DNA of 41,220 nt from an uncultured Roseburia sp. Lineage in GTDB: Bacteria; Bacillota; Clostridia; Lachnospirales; Lachnospiraceae. The translations under genes were made by a program, and so were the position numbers. The DNA lies in the NCBI GenBank assembly GCA_947174805.1, contig CAMWKH010000028.1:1-41220 (forward strand). Reading direction: 5' to 3'. The notes beneath the pieces are model-generated. The model had not been told where the DNA came from. It saw only the letters and a list, made by a program, of their open reading frames with translations, and ran no database searches. This document shows positions 31,662 through 41,200 of the stretch, one piece after another. The stretch's first letter is position 1. Every line of letters begins with the position of its first letter.

Positions 31662-33269
31662 ATGAAACTAAACAAAAAAGTGATTGAAAGCATGACAGTA
31701 GTATCAGCAGTAGCAGTTGTGTCAACATTCACCGCATTGACAGGTTCCACGGAAGAGAGCGTTACAGTAGCGCAGACAAGTATTGTTGTTTTGGAAAAAA
31801 CAGGTACAGCGGGAATTATTGCTGAATTACACAAAATGGAAGAAGATGCTCTTGCACAGAATGGCTTAATGACAGCCAGCATTGTAAGAACAGAGAGCAA
31901 TCTTGTTGCAGAGGGAAACGCACAGGAGAGTTTGGAGACCGCAGAAAATTCCACGGAAGTTTTAGAGGAATCCGCTGGTATCTCTCAGGTAGTGTTCGAT
32001 GCAATGGAAGTTGCAGATGCAGAGGAACAGCCGGTTAAAGCTGTAGAGGATACAGATGAAGTATTGCCGGAAGAAAATATTGAGGCACCGGAAAAAGTTC
32101 AGGAAATTCAGCCGGAGGAAAACGGCGTGTCAGCGGCAAAAGCAGAAGAAAATGCTGAAGACGGCCAGGAGCTTGAGCCGGAGAAAAATGAGGAAAATCA
32201 GGAGGATGTGCAGCCAGAGGAGGATGTAGAAAATTCAGAGGAAGCACAGCCGGAAGAGAATACAGAAATCCCGGAAGAGTCACAGTCTGAGGAGAATGTA
32301 GAGAATCCAGAGGAAACACAGCCAAAGGAGGATGCAGAAAACTCAGAGGAAACACAGCCCAAGGAAAATCAGGAAGAGGCACAGAAGGAAACGGAAAACG
32401 AAGAATGGTCTGACCAGGTGATGGCAGATGTGGAGGAGGATATGAATATCCGTACCGCACCGGATGAGACATCGGAACTGGCAGGAAAGTTTTACCGTGG
32501 GGATGTGGCAGAAATCGTTGCAGTGGGCGATGAGTGGACAGAGATTACTTCTGGAAACGTAACAGGATTTGTAAAAAACGAATATCTGGTATACGGCGAT
32601 GAGGCATATCAGCTTGCAAATGAAGTCTGCAGCATATATGCAACTGTAAATACAGACGGGCTACGTCTAAGAAGTGAACCCAATGAGGAGGCTGGAATTG
32701 TCACCACAGCTTCAAACGGCGACCGTTTAAAAGTGGACAAAGAGGCAGAGGAGACGGATGGCTGGGTAGCAGTAAAAACTTCTGATTCCACCGCTTATGT
32801 CAGCGCAGATTATGTGGAAGTGGCTTTAAATTTAGGCACAGCATTAAATAATGAGGAAGTAAAAGAGAAAGAGGCAGCAAAGGCTGCAGAGGAAGCAAAA
32901 AAAGCAGGAAGAAAACCGGCCATGTCAGCAAGCACAGACGAGGTAACTCTTCTTGGAGCGCTGATTCAGTGTGAGGCTGGAAGCGGTTCCTATGAGGGAA
33001 TGTTAGCAGTGGGTTCTGTTGTTATGAACCGTGTGAGAAGCGGCGGATATCCTGGAACAATTTCAGGGGTTATCTACCAGGCAGGGCAGTTCCCGCCTGC
33101 ACTTAGCGGAAGTGTGGCAAATGTTGCGGCAGGGGGCGTGAGAAGCGCATGTCTTCAGGCAGCTCAGGAAGCGATTAACGGTGCAGACAATACCAATGGT
33201 GCACTGCAGTTTAGGAGCGCAAGCTCCGGTTATGGCGGAACAGTTATCGGGGGAAATGTGTTCTTCTAA
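31662..33269 (+). CDS. Secreted SH3/SleB-type cell-wall hydrolase
   Basis: A 535-residue exported protein. A basic start and hydrophobic segment (about 1-30, ending near ALTGSTEE) form the signal peptide. A long acidic disordered region (about 90-250) contains 12-residue repeats. Two SH3-like domains follow (about 255-310 with MNIRTAPDETSELAG, and 320-380 with LRLRSEPNEEAGIV), then an Ala/Lys linker and a C-terminal SleB-like hydrolase domain (about 430-535; LLGALIQCEAGSGSYEGML, where the Glu of the CEAG segment is the probable catalytic residue, and VGSVVMNRVRS). SleB-domain enzymes cut peptidoglycan glycan strands, in spore cortex or vegetative wall. GGAGG precedes ATG 31662; the ATG at 31626 has no such site. 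Non-spore use is more likely, given the SigA promoter and WalR-type box. Confidence 0.85.
   Translation: MKLNKKVIESMTVVSAVAVVSTFTALTGSTEESVTVAQTSIVVLEKTGTAGIIAELHKMEEDALAQNGLMTASIVRTESNLVAEGNAQESLETAENSTEVLEESAGISQVVFDAMEVADAEEQPVKAVEDTDEVLPEENIEAPEKVQEIQPEENGVSAAKAEENAEDGQELEPEKNEENQEDVQPEEDVENSEEAQPEENTEIPEESQSEENVENPEETQPKEDAENSEETQPKENQEEAQKETENEEWSDQVMADVEEDMNIRTAPDETSELAGKFYRGDVAEIVAVGDEWTEITSGNVTGFVKNEYLVYGDEAYQLANEVCSIYATVNTDGLRLRSEPNEEAGIVTTASNGDRLKVDKEAEETDGWVAVKTSDSTAYVSADYVEVALNLGTALNNEEVKEKEAAKAAEEAKKAGRKPAMSASTDEVTLLGALIQCEAGSGSYEGMLAVGSVVMNRVRSGGYPGTISGVIYQAGQFPPALSGSVANVAAGGVRSACLQAAQEAINGADNTNGALQFRSASSGYGGTVIGGNVFF
32202..32375 (+). repeat. 36-bp (12-codon) acidic tandem repeats in the hydrolase
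   Basis: Five in-frame units begin at 32202, 32238, 32274, 32310 and 32346 (the last is shortened). The pattern is Glu-Glu/Asp-x-Gln-Pro/Ser-x-Glu-x-x-Glu-Asn-Pro/Ser. They form a flexible, strongly negative spacer between the signal peptide and the wall-binding domains. Copy number in such repeats often varies between strains. Confidence 0.8.
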
Positions 33270-33294
33270 ACTTATATTAGAGTGGTTGATTTTG

Positions 33295-33327
33295 GGAGAT
33301 TACAAGATTTTCTTGTAATCTCCTTTC
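33295..33327 (+). terminator. Terminator after the cell-wall hydrolase
   Basis: A perfect 13-bp stem (33295-33307 with 33311-33323) and a 3-base loop is followed by a short T-rich tail (TTTCATTT). It lies 25 bases after the stop. A weak promoter-like pair (TTGTAA 33313-33318, TACTAT 33336-33341) overlaps it and could serve the next gene. Confidence 0.82.
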
Positions 33328-33382
33328 ATTTATAGTACTATGTTAATCAGGAACTGTATATAAAATTTTATGGAGGACAAAA

Positions 33383-34312
33383 ATGGGAGCATTTATCGTA
33401 ATTGTTATTTTGCTGATTATAGCTTTAATTGTAGCGGCCAGCTGTATTAAAATTGTACCGCAGGCACATGCGGCAATTGTGGAGTGCCTGGGAGCATACC
33501 GGGCTACCTGGGGAGTTGGAATTCATTTCCGCAGGCCCTTTGTGGACAGGATTGCAAAGAAGATTAATTTAAAGGAGCAGGTAGTGGATTTTCCGCCTCA
33601 GCCGGTTATCACTAAGGATAACGTAACCATGCAGATTGATACGGTTGTGTTTTTCCAGATTACAGATCCCAAGCTGTTTGCATACGGCGTGGAAAATCCG
33701 ATTATGGCCATTGAGAATCTTACAGCTACCACACTTCGTAATATTATCGGTGATTTGGAACTGGATGAGACACTGACTTCCCGTGAGACGATTAATACCA
33801 AAATGCGGGCATCCCTTGATGTGGCTACAGATCCCTGGGGGATAAAGGTAAACCGTGTAGAACTTAAAAATATTATTCCACCTGCAGCTATCCAGGATGC
33901 CATGGAAAAACAGATGAAGGCTGAGCGTGAGCGCCGGGAAGCTATCTTAAAAGCAGAAGGGGAGAAAAAATCTACCATACTTGTGGCGGAGGGTAAAAAA
34001 GAGTCTGCCATCCTTGATGCGGAGGCGGAGAAACAGGCAGCCATTTTACGTGCTGAGGCCCATAAGGAGGCTACCATCCGTGAGGCGGAAGGCCAGGCGG
34101 AGGCGATTCTTAAGATTCAGCAGGCCAACGCAGACGGACTTCGCTTTTTGAAAGAGGCGGACCCCAATGACGGCGTACTAAAGTTAAAGAGTTTGGAAGC
34201 ATTTGCAAAAGCGGCGGACGGCAAGGCCACGAAAATTATTATTCCGTCAGAGATTCAGGGAATTGCAGGCTTGGCAAAAGCTGTTGTAGAGGTTGGCAAA
34301 GAGAATAATTAG
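33383..34312 (+). CDS. SPFH-domain (stomatin/prohibitin-like) membrane protein
   Basis: A 309-residue protein of the stomatin/QmcA type. One N-terminal transmembrane helix (about 3-22) is followed by the SPFH domain (about 25-180; VPQAHAAIVECLGAY, FFQITDPKLFAYGV, IKVNRVELKNIIPP). A long coiled coil follows, with five consecutive 11-residue repeats (about 186-240) of the type EAILKAEGEKK, and then a short C-terminal Gly/Ala segment. Such proteins form large ring assemblies and organise membrane microdomains. The NfeD partner often found beside them is not present here. GGAGG precedes the ATG. Confidence 0.92.
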   Translation: MGAFIVIVILLIIALIVAASCIKIVPQAHAAIVECLGAYRATWGVGIHFRRPFVDRIAKKINLKEQVVDFPPQPVITKDNVTMQIDTVVFFQITDPKLFAYGVENPIMAIENLTATTLRNIIGDLELDETLTSRETINTKMRASLDVATDPWGIKVNRVELKNIIPPAAIQDAMEKQMKAERERREAILKAEGEKKSTILVAEGKKESAILDAEAEKQAAILRAEAHKEATIREAEGQAEAILKIQQANADGLRFLKEADPNDGVLKLKSLEAFAKAADGKATKIIIPSEIQGIAGLAKAVVEVGKENN

Positions 34313-34334
34313 GTATAAAATCAGAAAAATGAAA

Positions 34335-34379
34335 CAGTCAGGAGGTTTAGGCATTGGCGGGTAACCTTCTGTCTGTTTT
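34335..34379 (+). terminator. Terminator after the SPFH gene
   Basis: A 13-bp stem with one mismatch and one G-T pair (34335-34347 with 34363-34375) is followed by TTTTC. It lies 22 bases after the SPFH stop and before the argF operon. Confidence 0.7.
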
Positions 34380-34405
34380 CTTAAGTTTTAAAGGAGAGAA
34401 AAGTT

Positions 34406-35401
34406 ATGAATTTAAAAGGACGAAGTTTTTTAAAGTTAATGGACTACACACCGGAGGAGATTTTATATCTCATTGATTTGGCGGAGAAGCTAAAAAATGA
34501 AAAAAAACAGGGGAAGGGCCACGCACATCTTGCTGGGAAAAATATTGCCTTGATTTTTGAAAAGACAAGCACCAGAACCCGTTGCGCTTTTGAGGTGGCG
34601 GCTCATGACCTGGGGATGCATGTGACATATTTAGACCCCATGGGTTCCCAGATCGGGAAAAAAGAAAGTATTGCGGATACGGCAAGAGTTTTGGGCCGCA
34701 TGTTTGACGGCATTGAGTATCGGGGATTCGGACAGGAAATTGTGGAAGAGTTGGCAGAGTATGCAGGCGTGCCTGTATGGAACGGATTAACCAATGAATT
34801 CCACCCCACCCAGATGTTGGCGGATATGCTGACCATTCGGGAACATTTTGGCAAATTAAATGGAATTAAGCTGGTTTATATGGGAGATGCCCGGTACAAC
34901 ATGGGAAATTCCCTGATGGTGACATGTGCCAAGCTGGGAATGGAATTTGTGGCCTGCACTTCTAAAAATTATTTTCCTGAGGAAAAGTTGGTGGCTCAGT
35001 GCAGAAAAATTGCAGAATCCACAGGGGCAGATATTACATTGAGCGAAGACGTGGAGCAGTCTGTAAAAGATGCTGACGTCATTTATACAGATGTGTGGGT
35101 TTCCATGGGAGAACCTCAGGAGGCATGGGCAGAGCGCATTAAGGAGTTAATGCCCTATCAGGTAAATCAGAAAGTCATGGAATTGGCAGGAAGGGATGCT
35201 GTCTTTATGCACTGTCTTCCCGCATTTCACGACCTGGGAACAGTAATCGGCAGGGAAGTCCATGAGAAGTTTGGGCTTGGTGAGATAGAAGTGACAAATG
35301 AAGTGTTTGAGGGCAGCCAGTCTGTGGTATTTGATGAGGCGGAGAACCGTATGCATACCATTAAGGCTGTTATGTTTGCCACATTAGGAGAGCAGAGTTG
35401 A
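34406..35401 (+). CDS. argF: Ornithine carbamoyltransferase
   Basis: OTCase (331 residues) forms citrulline from ornithine and carbamoyl phosphate. The carbamoyl-phosphate motif S55-T-R-T-R59, the HPTQ motif ([10 protein letters not shown]), the DVWVSMGE ornithine loop and the catalytic HCLPAFHD are all present. AAGGAGAG precedes the ATG. No other arginine biosynthesis or deiminase genes are nearby, so I cannot tell from context whether it acts anabolically or catabolically (ArcB); the symbol follows convention. Its stop overlaps the birA start, so they are translationally coupled. Confidence 0.95.
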   Translation: MNLKGRSFLKLMDYTPEEILYLIDLAEKLKNEKKQGKGHAHLAGKNIALIFEKTSTRTRCAFEVAAHDLGMHVTYLDPMGSQIGKKESIADTARVLGRMFDGIEYRGFGQEIVEELAEYAGVPVWNGLTNEFHPTQMLADMLTIREHFGKLNGIKLVYMGDARYNMGNSLMVTCAKLGMEFVACTSKNYFPEEKLVAQCRKIAESTGADITLSEDVEQSVKDADVIYTDVWVSMGEPQEAWAERIKELMPYQVNQKVMELAGRDAVFMHCLPAFHDLGTVIGREVHEKFGLGEIEVTNEVFEGSQSVVFDEAENRMHTIKAVMFATLGEQS

Positions 35402-36375
35402 AATCAGAAATTTTGGCGGCTTTAAAGGAAAACGGGGACTATTTGTCAGGGCAGCTTTTGTGTGAAAAGCTAGGTGTTTCCAGAACGGCGGTTTGGAAGG
35501 GAATTCAAAAACTCAGGCAGGAAGGTTATGTGATAGAGGCGGTTTCCAACAAGGGATACCGCCTTGCCGGGACAGAGGATATTTTAAATGAAGATGAACT
35601 GAAAAGCTGCAGGCGTACCCGGTGGATAGGGGAAGAGATACATTTTTTTGAGGTGGCAGATTCCACAAACATCAGGGCAAAACAGCTTGCGGAGGAGGGA
35701 AGCTGCCATGGGACTTTGGTGGCGGCGGACAGGCAGGATGCGGGCAGGGGGAGGAGAGGAAAAAATTGGACATCCCCTGCAGGTTTAAGTGTCTATATGT
35801 CCCTGATCTTAAAACCCAGGATAAAACCTCAGTCTGCGTCTATGCTTACTTTAATCGCTGGCCTTGCGGTGGCAAGAGCGTTAAAAGAATATGCCAAAGT
35901 TTCCCCTCAGATTAAATGGCCCAATGATATTGTGATAAAGGGGAAGAAGGTCTGCGGAATTTTGGCGGAGTTGAGTACAGAAATAGAAGAGATTCACTAT
36001 GTGGTGGTGGGAATCGGAATAAACGTGAGGAATACGGAATTCCCGGAAGAGATTGCCCCTATAGCCACCTCCCTTTTACTGGAGGGGAGAGATAAAATCA
36101 GGCGGGCGGAATTGATTGAGGCAGTGTGTGAAGCTTTTGAAGATTACTACGATATCTTTTTAAAGACATATGACCTTTCCGGCCTTAAGGGAGAGTACAA
36201 TCAATATCTAGTGAATAAAGACAGGCAGGTAAAGGTACTAGACCCGCTGAAATCTTTTGAGGGGAAAGCTGTTGGAATTACCGATTTGGGAGAGCTTATC
36301 GTCGAGACAGAAGAAGGGCAGCGTCTGGTGTCTGCCGGGGAAGTATCGGTGAGGGGAATGTACGGATATGTGTAA
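35398..36375 (+). CDS. birA: Bifunctional biotin ligase / biotin repressor
   Basis: A 325-residue class II BirA. An N-terminal winged helix (about 1-60; [20 protein letters not shown]) binds DNA at biotin operators. The ligase core has the adenylate loop GRGRRG (116-121), the KWPND motif (173-177) and VVGIGINV, with the C-terminal SH3-like domain after about 275. The start is TTG at 35398, four bases before the argF stop, with AGGAGA upstream. The protein biotinylates carboxylase carriers and represses biotin genes; none of those targets is in the window. Confidence 0.95.
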   Translation: MKSEILAALKENGDYLSGQLLCEKLGVSRTAVWKGIQKLRQEGYVIEAVSNKGYRLAGTEDILNEDELKSCRRTRWIGEEIHFFEVADSTNIRAKQLAEEGSCHGTLVAADRQDAGRGRRGKNWTSPAGLSVYMSLILKPRIKPQSASMLTLIAGLAVARALKEYAKVSPQIKWPNDIVIKGKKVCGILAELSTEIEEIHYVVVGIGINVRNTEFPEEIAPIATSLLLEGRDKIRRAELIEAVCEAFEDYYDIFLKTYDLSGLKGEYNQYLVNKDRQVKVLDPLKSFEGKAVGITDLGELIVETEEGQRLVSAGEVSVRGMYGYV

Positions 36376-36415
36376 CGAGGTTTCCGGAAAGACTTTTTGA
36401 TAAGGAAAGGTGAAA

Positions 36416-36751
36416 ATGGAACAGCAGGAAATTGTATTGTGCGCATCCAGTGCGTACGATAAAAAATTTTATTTGAATCCCGCATTTCAGGGGATTCCCC
36501 AAAGGGTGAAAGACGAGTTGAAAATCATGTGCGTCCTTTTTACGGAGGATGTAGGGGGGATTCTGGAAGTATTTTTTAATGAGGAGGGCGAATTGGAGTT
36601 TCGCACCTCGGCAGATGAGGGGGATTACCTTTATGATGAGATTGGCAGTGTTTTAAAGGTAAAGGATCTGCAGCGCGGGAAAGCAGAACTGTTAGAATCC
36701 CTGGAGATGTTTTACAGAATAATTATTTTGGGAGAGTTTGAGGAGGAATAA
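36416..36751 (+). CDS. DUF6145-like small protein
   Basis: A 111-residue acidic, probably cytoplasmic protein without membrane helix or signal. It looks like the family I know as DUF6145 in Lachnospiraceae; no function is known. It shows a beta-rich middle part ([36 protein letters not shown]) followed by a helix. The ATG at 36416 has AAAGGT upstream; the in-frame GTG at 36410 lies inside that site and is rejected. It lies in the housekeeping operon five bases before coaX. Confidence 0.7.
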   Translation: MEQQEIVLCASSAYDKKFYLNPAFQGIPQRVKDELKIMCVLFTEDVGGILEVFFNEEGELEFRTSADEGDYLYDEIGSVLKVKDLQRGKAELLESLEMFYRIIILGEFEEE

Positions 36752-36756
36752 AGCTT

Positions 36757-37524
36757 ATGCTTTTAACAATAGATGTGGGAAACACAAATTTTACTTTTGG
36801 AATTTTTGATGGAAAAAATCTTTTGACTACATTCCGCATGACCACAAAGCAGCTTCGGACATCAGATGAATATGGCATCAGCATTATTGATATGCTTGAG
36901 AGAAACCAGATTTCAAAATCAGATGTGCAGGGAGTGATAATTTCCTCAGTTGTGCCCAATGTAATGCATTCCCTCACCAGTGCTGTAATTAAGTATCTGG
37001 ATATTACCCCCACTATTGTGGGACCCGGTATTAAGACAGGCATCCGGGTAATGACGGAAAATCCCAAGCAAATTGGGGCAGACAGAATTGTGGACGCAGT
37101 GGCGGCCTATGATCTATATGGAGGCCCGGCACTGGTGCTTGATTTTGGAACGGCTACCACCTACGATTTGGTGGATGGCAAAGGGGCTTTTGTGGCGGGG
37201 GTTACAGCTCCCGGTATCCGCACCAGCGCCCAGGCTCTTTGGAACGAAGCGGCGAAGCTGCCGGAGATTGAAATTAAGAAGCCGTCATCCATTTTGGCTC
37301 AGGAAACCATCAGCAGTATGCAGGCGGGGCTGGTTTATGGGCAGATTGGGCAGACAGAATATATTGTAAAACATATGATAAAAGAGTCTGGATATGAGAA
37401 GGTAAAAGTGGTGGCTACCGGAGGGTTAGGGAGAATTATTGCCAATGAGACGGACTGTATTGATATCTATGACCCTATACTTACTTTATCAGGGCTGCGG
37501 CTGATTTTTGAAAAACAAAAATAA
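36757..37524 (+). CDS. coaX: Type III pantothenate kinase
   Basis: CoaX (255 residues) phosphorylates pantothenate in the first step of coenzyme A synthesis. The ASKHA-fold signatures are the N-terminal [14 protein letters not shown], the [12 protein letters not shown] motif with the catalytic Asp, [12 protein letters not shown] and the C-terminal [17 protein letters not shown] precedes the ATG. It lies between the DUF6145-like gene and dusB, a common neighbourhood with birA in clostridia. Confidence 0.95.
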   Translation: MLLTIDVGNTNFTFGIFDGKNLLTTFRMTTKQLRTSDEYGISIIDMLERNQISKSDVQGVIISSVVPNVMHSLTSAVIKYLDITPTIVGPGIKTGIRVMTENPKQIGADRIVDAVAAYDLYGGPALVLDFGTATTYDLVDGKGAFVAGVTAPGIRTSAQALWNEAAKLPEIEIKKPSSILAQETISSMQAGLVYGQIGQTEYIVKHMIKESGYEKVKVVATGGLGRIIANETDCIDIYDPILTLSGLRLIFEKQK

Positions 37525-37536
37525 GAGGTATAGACA

Positions 37537-38514
37537 ATGAAACCCTTACAAATCGGCAATGTAACTCTCAAAAATAATTTGATTCTGGCACCTATGGCAG
37601 GAGTAACCGACCTGCCATTTCGCTTGCTGTGCAAAGAGCAGGGGGCAGGGTTAATCTGTATGGAGATGGTAAGTGCAAAGGCCATTTTCTATAAAAATAA
37701 GAATACGGAAGAGCTTTTGGAAATCAGCGAAAAGGAGCGCCCGGTTTCCTTACAGCTTTTTGGTTCAGACCCCAAAGTAATGAGTGAGATGGCAAAGCAG
37801 ATAGAGGAGCGGCCCTTTGATATTTTAGATATTAATATGGGATGTCCGGTGCCTAAAGTGGTAAATAACGGGGATGGTTCCGCACTGATGAAGAATCCGC
37901 TTCTGGCGGGAAAAATTATTGAAAAGACCGTGAGAGCCATTAGAAAGCCTGTAACCGTGAAAATCCGAAAGGGCTTTGATGAAAATCACTTAAATGCAGT
38001 GGAATTGGCCCATATTGCAGAAGAATCCGGGGCAGCGGCGGTGGCGGTTCATGGAAGGACAAGGGAGCAGTATTATTCTGGGAAGGCAGATTGGGATATT
38101 ATCCGCCAGGTGAAGGAGGCTGTCTCTATACCGGTGATTGGAAACGGAGATCTATTTTCCGGGGCGGATGTGGCTGCCATGGAGGAAATTACCGGATGTG
38201 ACGGATTTATGATTGCAAGAGGAGCCCAGGGTAATCCCTGGATTTTTAAACAGATACTTACCTACCTTGAAACAGGGGAGGAAATGGCAAAACCTGATTT
38301 TAAAGAGATGACGGATATGCTTTTGCGCCATGCCGCACTGCTCTTGGAGTATAAGGGGGAATATACCGGAATCCGAGAAATGCGGAAACATGCGGCATGG
38401 TATACAGCAGGATATCCCCATTCATCTAAACTCCGGGGGAAAATAAACGAAGTAGAAAATTTTGCAGAGCTTAAGGCTCTATTTCAAGAGGTTTTATCAT
38501 ATAATACACCGTAG
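37537..38514 (+). CDS. dusB: tRNA-dihydrouridine synthase
   Basis: A 325-residue flavin-dependent Dus enzyme that reduces uridines in tRNA. The N-terminal LAPMAGVTDLPFR, the catalytic C103 in DINMGCPVPKVV, the FMN-binding VKIRKGFDE and VHGRTREQYYSG, and IPVIGNGDLFSG in the TIM barrel are present. A helical tail (about 245-320) contacts tRNA. It is of the bacterial DusB type. The gap to coaX is 12 bases. Confidence 0.93.
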   Translation: MKPLQIGNVTLKNNLILAPMAGVTDLPFRLLCKEQGAGLICMEMVSAKAIFYKNKNTEELLEISEKERPVSLQLFGSDPKVMSEMAKQIEERPFDILDINMGCPVPKVVNNGDGSALMKNPLLAGKIIEKTVRAIRKPVTVKIRKGFDENHLNAVELAHIAEESGAAAVAVHGRTREQYYSGKADWDIIRQVKEAVSIPVIGNGDLFSGADVAAMEEITGCDGFMIARGAQGNPWIFKQILTYLETGEEMAKPDFKEMTDMLLRHAALLLEYKGEYTGIREMRKHAAWYTAGYPHSSKLRGKINEVENFAELKALFQEVLSYNTP

Positions 38515-38537
38515 ATGTAAGATTTTAGGGTGCTAGA

Positions 38538-39155
38538 ATGGAGAAAGAAAACCTTTTTGTTCGGTTAAAAAAGAAATTTATATACTTGTTTAAAATAGAG
38601 AACGAGGAGCAGCAAAAAGAAGAGTCGGAAGAAAAAAAGGAGAATCCCTATCTCCCTTATATACGGGAGATTTTAGAAAAAGTTCTTTTGGAGAAAAACG
38701 TCAGCTATCGGGATTTTTTTCCTGTTCTGATTGATGGGGAGGAGCCGGAGAAAACACTTTTTACCGCCAAAGAACTGGGGGCAGATTTAAACCGCATGGC
38801 TATTTTCACAGACAGGCCCGAATATTTTGAAAACTACAAGGATATGATGTATGAGGAGCAGGGGCTGATTATAGAAGTTTTTTCAAAAGGGAAGGATAAT
38901 CTTTTGGCTCTTTTGCGCCGCGGGGAGGGGTGTCAGGTAGTTCTTGATTTTGAAAAGGAAGAACACTTAGTTTCAGGGGCATTCTTGGGAGAGAAAATCT
39001 ACATTCCGATATTTAAAAAACCATGGGAAAGAGCCGGAAATATTGACATTGCTCTGCCTATCGGGTATAATACAATGATTGTCAGAGGAATAGATTTTGA
39101 GAAGAAGCGGCCTGTTATGGATAAATTTGAGCAGGCATTTTACGATAAAGAATAA
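38538..39155 (+). CDS. Unknown conserved-looking protein of the greA-lysS operon
   Basis: A 205-residue protein with no recognisable domain, signal peptide or membrane helix. The first 40 residues are strongly charged (Lys-rich then Glu-rich); the rest is mixed, with LPIGYNTMIVRGIDFEKKRPVMDKF near the end. The start at 38538 is preceded by TAGGGTG, a modest ribosome site. Its placement between dusB and greA suggests a link to RNA or translation, but I have no evidence for a function. Confidence 0.7.
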   Translation: MEKENLFVRLKKKFIYLFKIENEEQQKEESEEKKENPYLPYIREILEKVLLEKNVSYRDFFPVLIDGEEPEKTLFTAKELGADLNRMAIFTDRPEYFENYKDMMYEEQGLIIEVFSKGKDNLLALLRRGEGCQVVLDFEKEEHLVSGAFLGEKIYIPIFKKPWERAGNIDIALPIGYNTMIVRGIDFEKKRPVMDKFEQAFYDKE

Positions 39156-39174
39156 TGAGGAAAGGTTGGAAAAA

Positions 39175-39654
39175 ATGGATAAGAAAAATATTTTAACGTA
39201 TCAGGGACTGAAAAAATTAGAGGATGAATTACAGGATTTAAAGGTAGTAAAGAGAAAAGATGTTGCTCAGAAAATCAAAGAAGCCAGAGAGCAGGGAGAC
39301 TTATCCGAGAATGCAGAGTATGACGCTGCAAAAGATGAGCAGAGGGATATTGAAGCCCGAATCGAGGAGATTGAGAAAATCTTAAAAAATGCGGAAGTGG
39401 TTGTGGAAGAAGAAGTGGAACTGGATAAAATCAGCATCGGCTGTACCGTCCACATTTTAGATTGTGAGTTTGACGAAGAATTGGAGTACAAAATTGTGGG
39501 TTCCACAGAGGCAAACAGTTTGAAAGGAAAAATTTCCAATGAGTCTCCTGTGGGACGGGCACTTATGGGAGCCAAAGTGGGGGATACCGTGACGGTGGAG
39601 ACACAGGTAGGAGAATTGTCATACAAAGTTTTGGAAATTCAGCGTTCTATGTAA
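39175..39654 (+). CDS. greA: Transcription elongation factor GreA
   Basis: A 159-residue GreA, which rescues backtracked RNA polymerase by stimulating transcript cleavage. The N-terminal coiled coil carries the acidic tip in QGDLSENAEYDAAKDEQ; the C-terminal FKBP-like domain has SPVGRALMGAKVGDTV. The ATG at 39175 with GAGGAAAGG upstream is preferred to the in-frame ATG at 39097, which lies inside the previous gene. Family length is about 158, which supports this start. Confidence 0.96.
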   Translation: MDKKNILTYQGLKKLEDELQDLKVVKRKDVAQKIKEAREQGDLSENAEYDAAKDEQRDIEARIEEIEKILKNAEVVVEEEVELDKISIGCTVHILDCEFDEELEYKIVGSTEANSLKGKISNESPVGRALMGAKVGDTVTVETQVGELSYKVLEIQRSM

Positions 39655-39668
39655 AACAGGAGGATAAA

Positions 39669-41168
39669 ATGTCAGAGCAGAAGAATGTACAGGAGCAGGA
39701 TATTAATCAGCTTTTAAAGGTGCGGCGTGAAAAGCTGCAGGAGCTGCAGGAAAACGGAAAAGATCCCTTTCGCATTACAAAATTTGATGTTACCCATCAC
39801 AGCATGGAGATAAAAAATAATTATGACTCCTTAGAGGGGCAGCAGGTTACCATTGCAGGGCGAATGATGTTTAAGCGTGTCATGGGAAAAGCGTCTTTCT
39901 GCAATGTGACAGACCTTCAAGGAAATATTCAGGCCTATGTGGCAAGGGACAGCATCGGTGAGGAGTCTTACAAGGATTTTAAAAAATATGATGTGGGAGA
40001 TATTCTGGGAATCACAGGGGAAGTGTTTAAAACGAAAACCGGAGAAATTTCTGTCCATGCATCTTCTGTTACGTTATTGTCAAAGAGCCTTCAGATTTTG
40101 CCGGAGAAGTTTCATGGCCTTACGGATACTGATACGAGATACCGCCAGCGCTATGTGGATTTGATTATGAATACGGAGGTGAAGGATACTTTCATTAAGC
40201 GTTCCAAAGTAATCAGCAGCATCCGCAAGTATTTGGACGGGGAAGGTTTTATGGAAGTGGAGACTCCTATGCTGGTTTCCAATGCAGGGGGGGCGGCGGC
40301 AAGGCCCTTTGAGACTCATTTTAACGCTTTAAACGAAGATTTGAAGCTTCGTATTTCCCTGGAACTATATTTAAAGCGACTGATTGTAGGGGGGATGGAA
40401 CGTGTATATGAGATTGGCCGGGTGTTCCGAAATGAGGGACTGGATACCAGGCACAACCCGGAGTTTACCCTTATGGAGTTATACCAGGCATATACAGATT
40501 ATCACGGTATGATGGATTTGACGGAAAACCTTTACCGCTATGTGGCGAAAGAGGTGACAGGCTCTCTTGTACTTAAATACGGGGAACATGAGATGGATTT
40601 GTCAAAACCCTTTGAGCGGCTCACCATGGTGGATGCAGTTAAGAAATATGCCAAGGTAGATTTCAATGATATCCATTCTACAGAGGATGCGAAGAAATTG
40701 GCGGATGAACATCACTTGGAGTATGAGGACAGGCATACGAAGGGTGATATACTGAACCTGTTCTTTGAGGAATACGTGGAAGATCACTTGATTCAGCCCA
40801 CATTTATTATGGACCATCCCATTGAACTTTCTCCTCTTACAAAGAAGAAGCCGGAAAACCCGGAGTATGTGGAGCGCTTTGAGTTTTTTATGAATGGCTG
40901 GGAGATGGCCAATGCATATTCGGAGCTCAATGACCCCATCGACCAGAGGGCACGTTTTGAGGCACAGGAGAAACTTTTGGCCGCAGGGGACGAAGAGGCA
41001 AACCATACGGATGAGGATTTCTTAAATGCACTTTGTATTGGGATGCCGCCTACTGGGGGGATTGGATTTGGAATAGACAGAATGGTGATGATGATGACGA
41101 ATTCACCGGCTATTCGTGATGTTTTGTTGTTCCCCACGATGAAAACGCTTGGCGGAAAAGACCAATAA
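39669..41168 (+). CDS. lysS: Lysyl-tRNA synthetase (class II)
   Basis: LysRS (499 residues) charges tRNA-Lys. An N-terminal OB-fold anticodon domain (about 55-150; VTIAGRMMFKRVMGKASF) is followed by the class II core: motif 1 near FMEVETPML, motif 2 YEIGRVFRNEGLDTRHNPEF and motif 3 GGIGFGIDRMVMM. AGGAGG precedes the ATG at nine bases. It is the last gene of the operon in the window, 14 bases after greA; this pairing is common in Firmicutes. Confidence 0.97.
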   Translation: MSEQKNVQEQDINQLLKVRREKLQELQENGKDPFRITKFDVTHHSMEIKNNYDSLEGQQVTIAGRMMFKRVMGKASFCNVTDLQGNIQAYVARDSIGEESYKDFKKYDVGDILGITGEVFKTKTGEISVHASSVTLLSKSLQILPEKFHGLTDTDTRYRQRYVDLIMNTEVKDTFIKRSKVISSIRKYLDGEGFMEVETPMLVSNAGGAAARPFETHFNALNEDLKLRISLELYLKRLIVGGMERVYEIGRVFRNEGLDTRHNPEFTLMELYQAYTDYHGMMDLTENLYRYVAKEVTGSLVLKYGEHEMDLSKPFERLTMVDAVKKYAKVDFNDIHSTEDAKKLADEHHLEYEDRHTKGDILNLFFEEYVEDHLIQPTFIMDHPIELSPLTKKKPENPEYVERFEFFMNGWEMANAYSELNDPIDQRARFEAQEKLLAAGDEEANHTDEDFLNALCIGMPPTGGIGFGIDRMVMMMTNSPAIRDVLLFPTMKTLGGKDQ

Positions 41169-41200
41169 AATCAAGGGTTTGCGGACTTAAAGACAGTATG

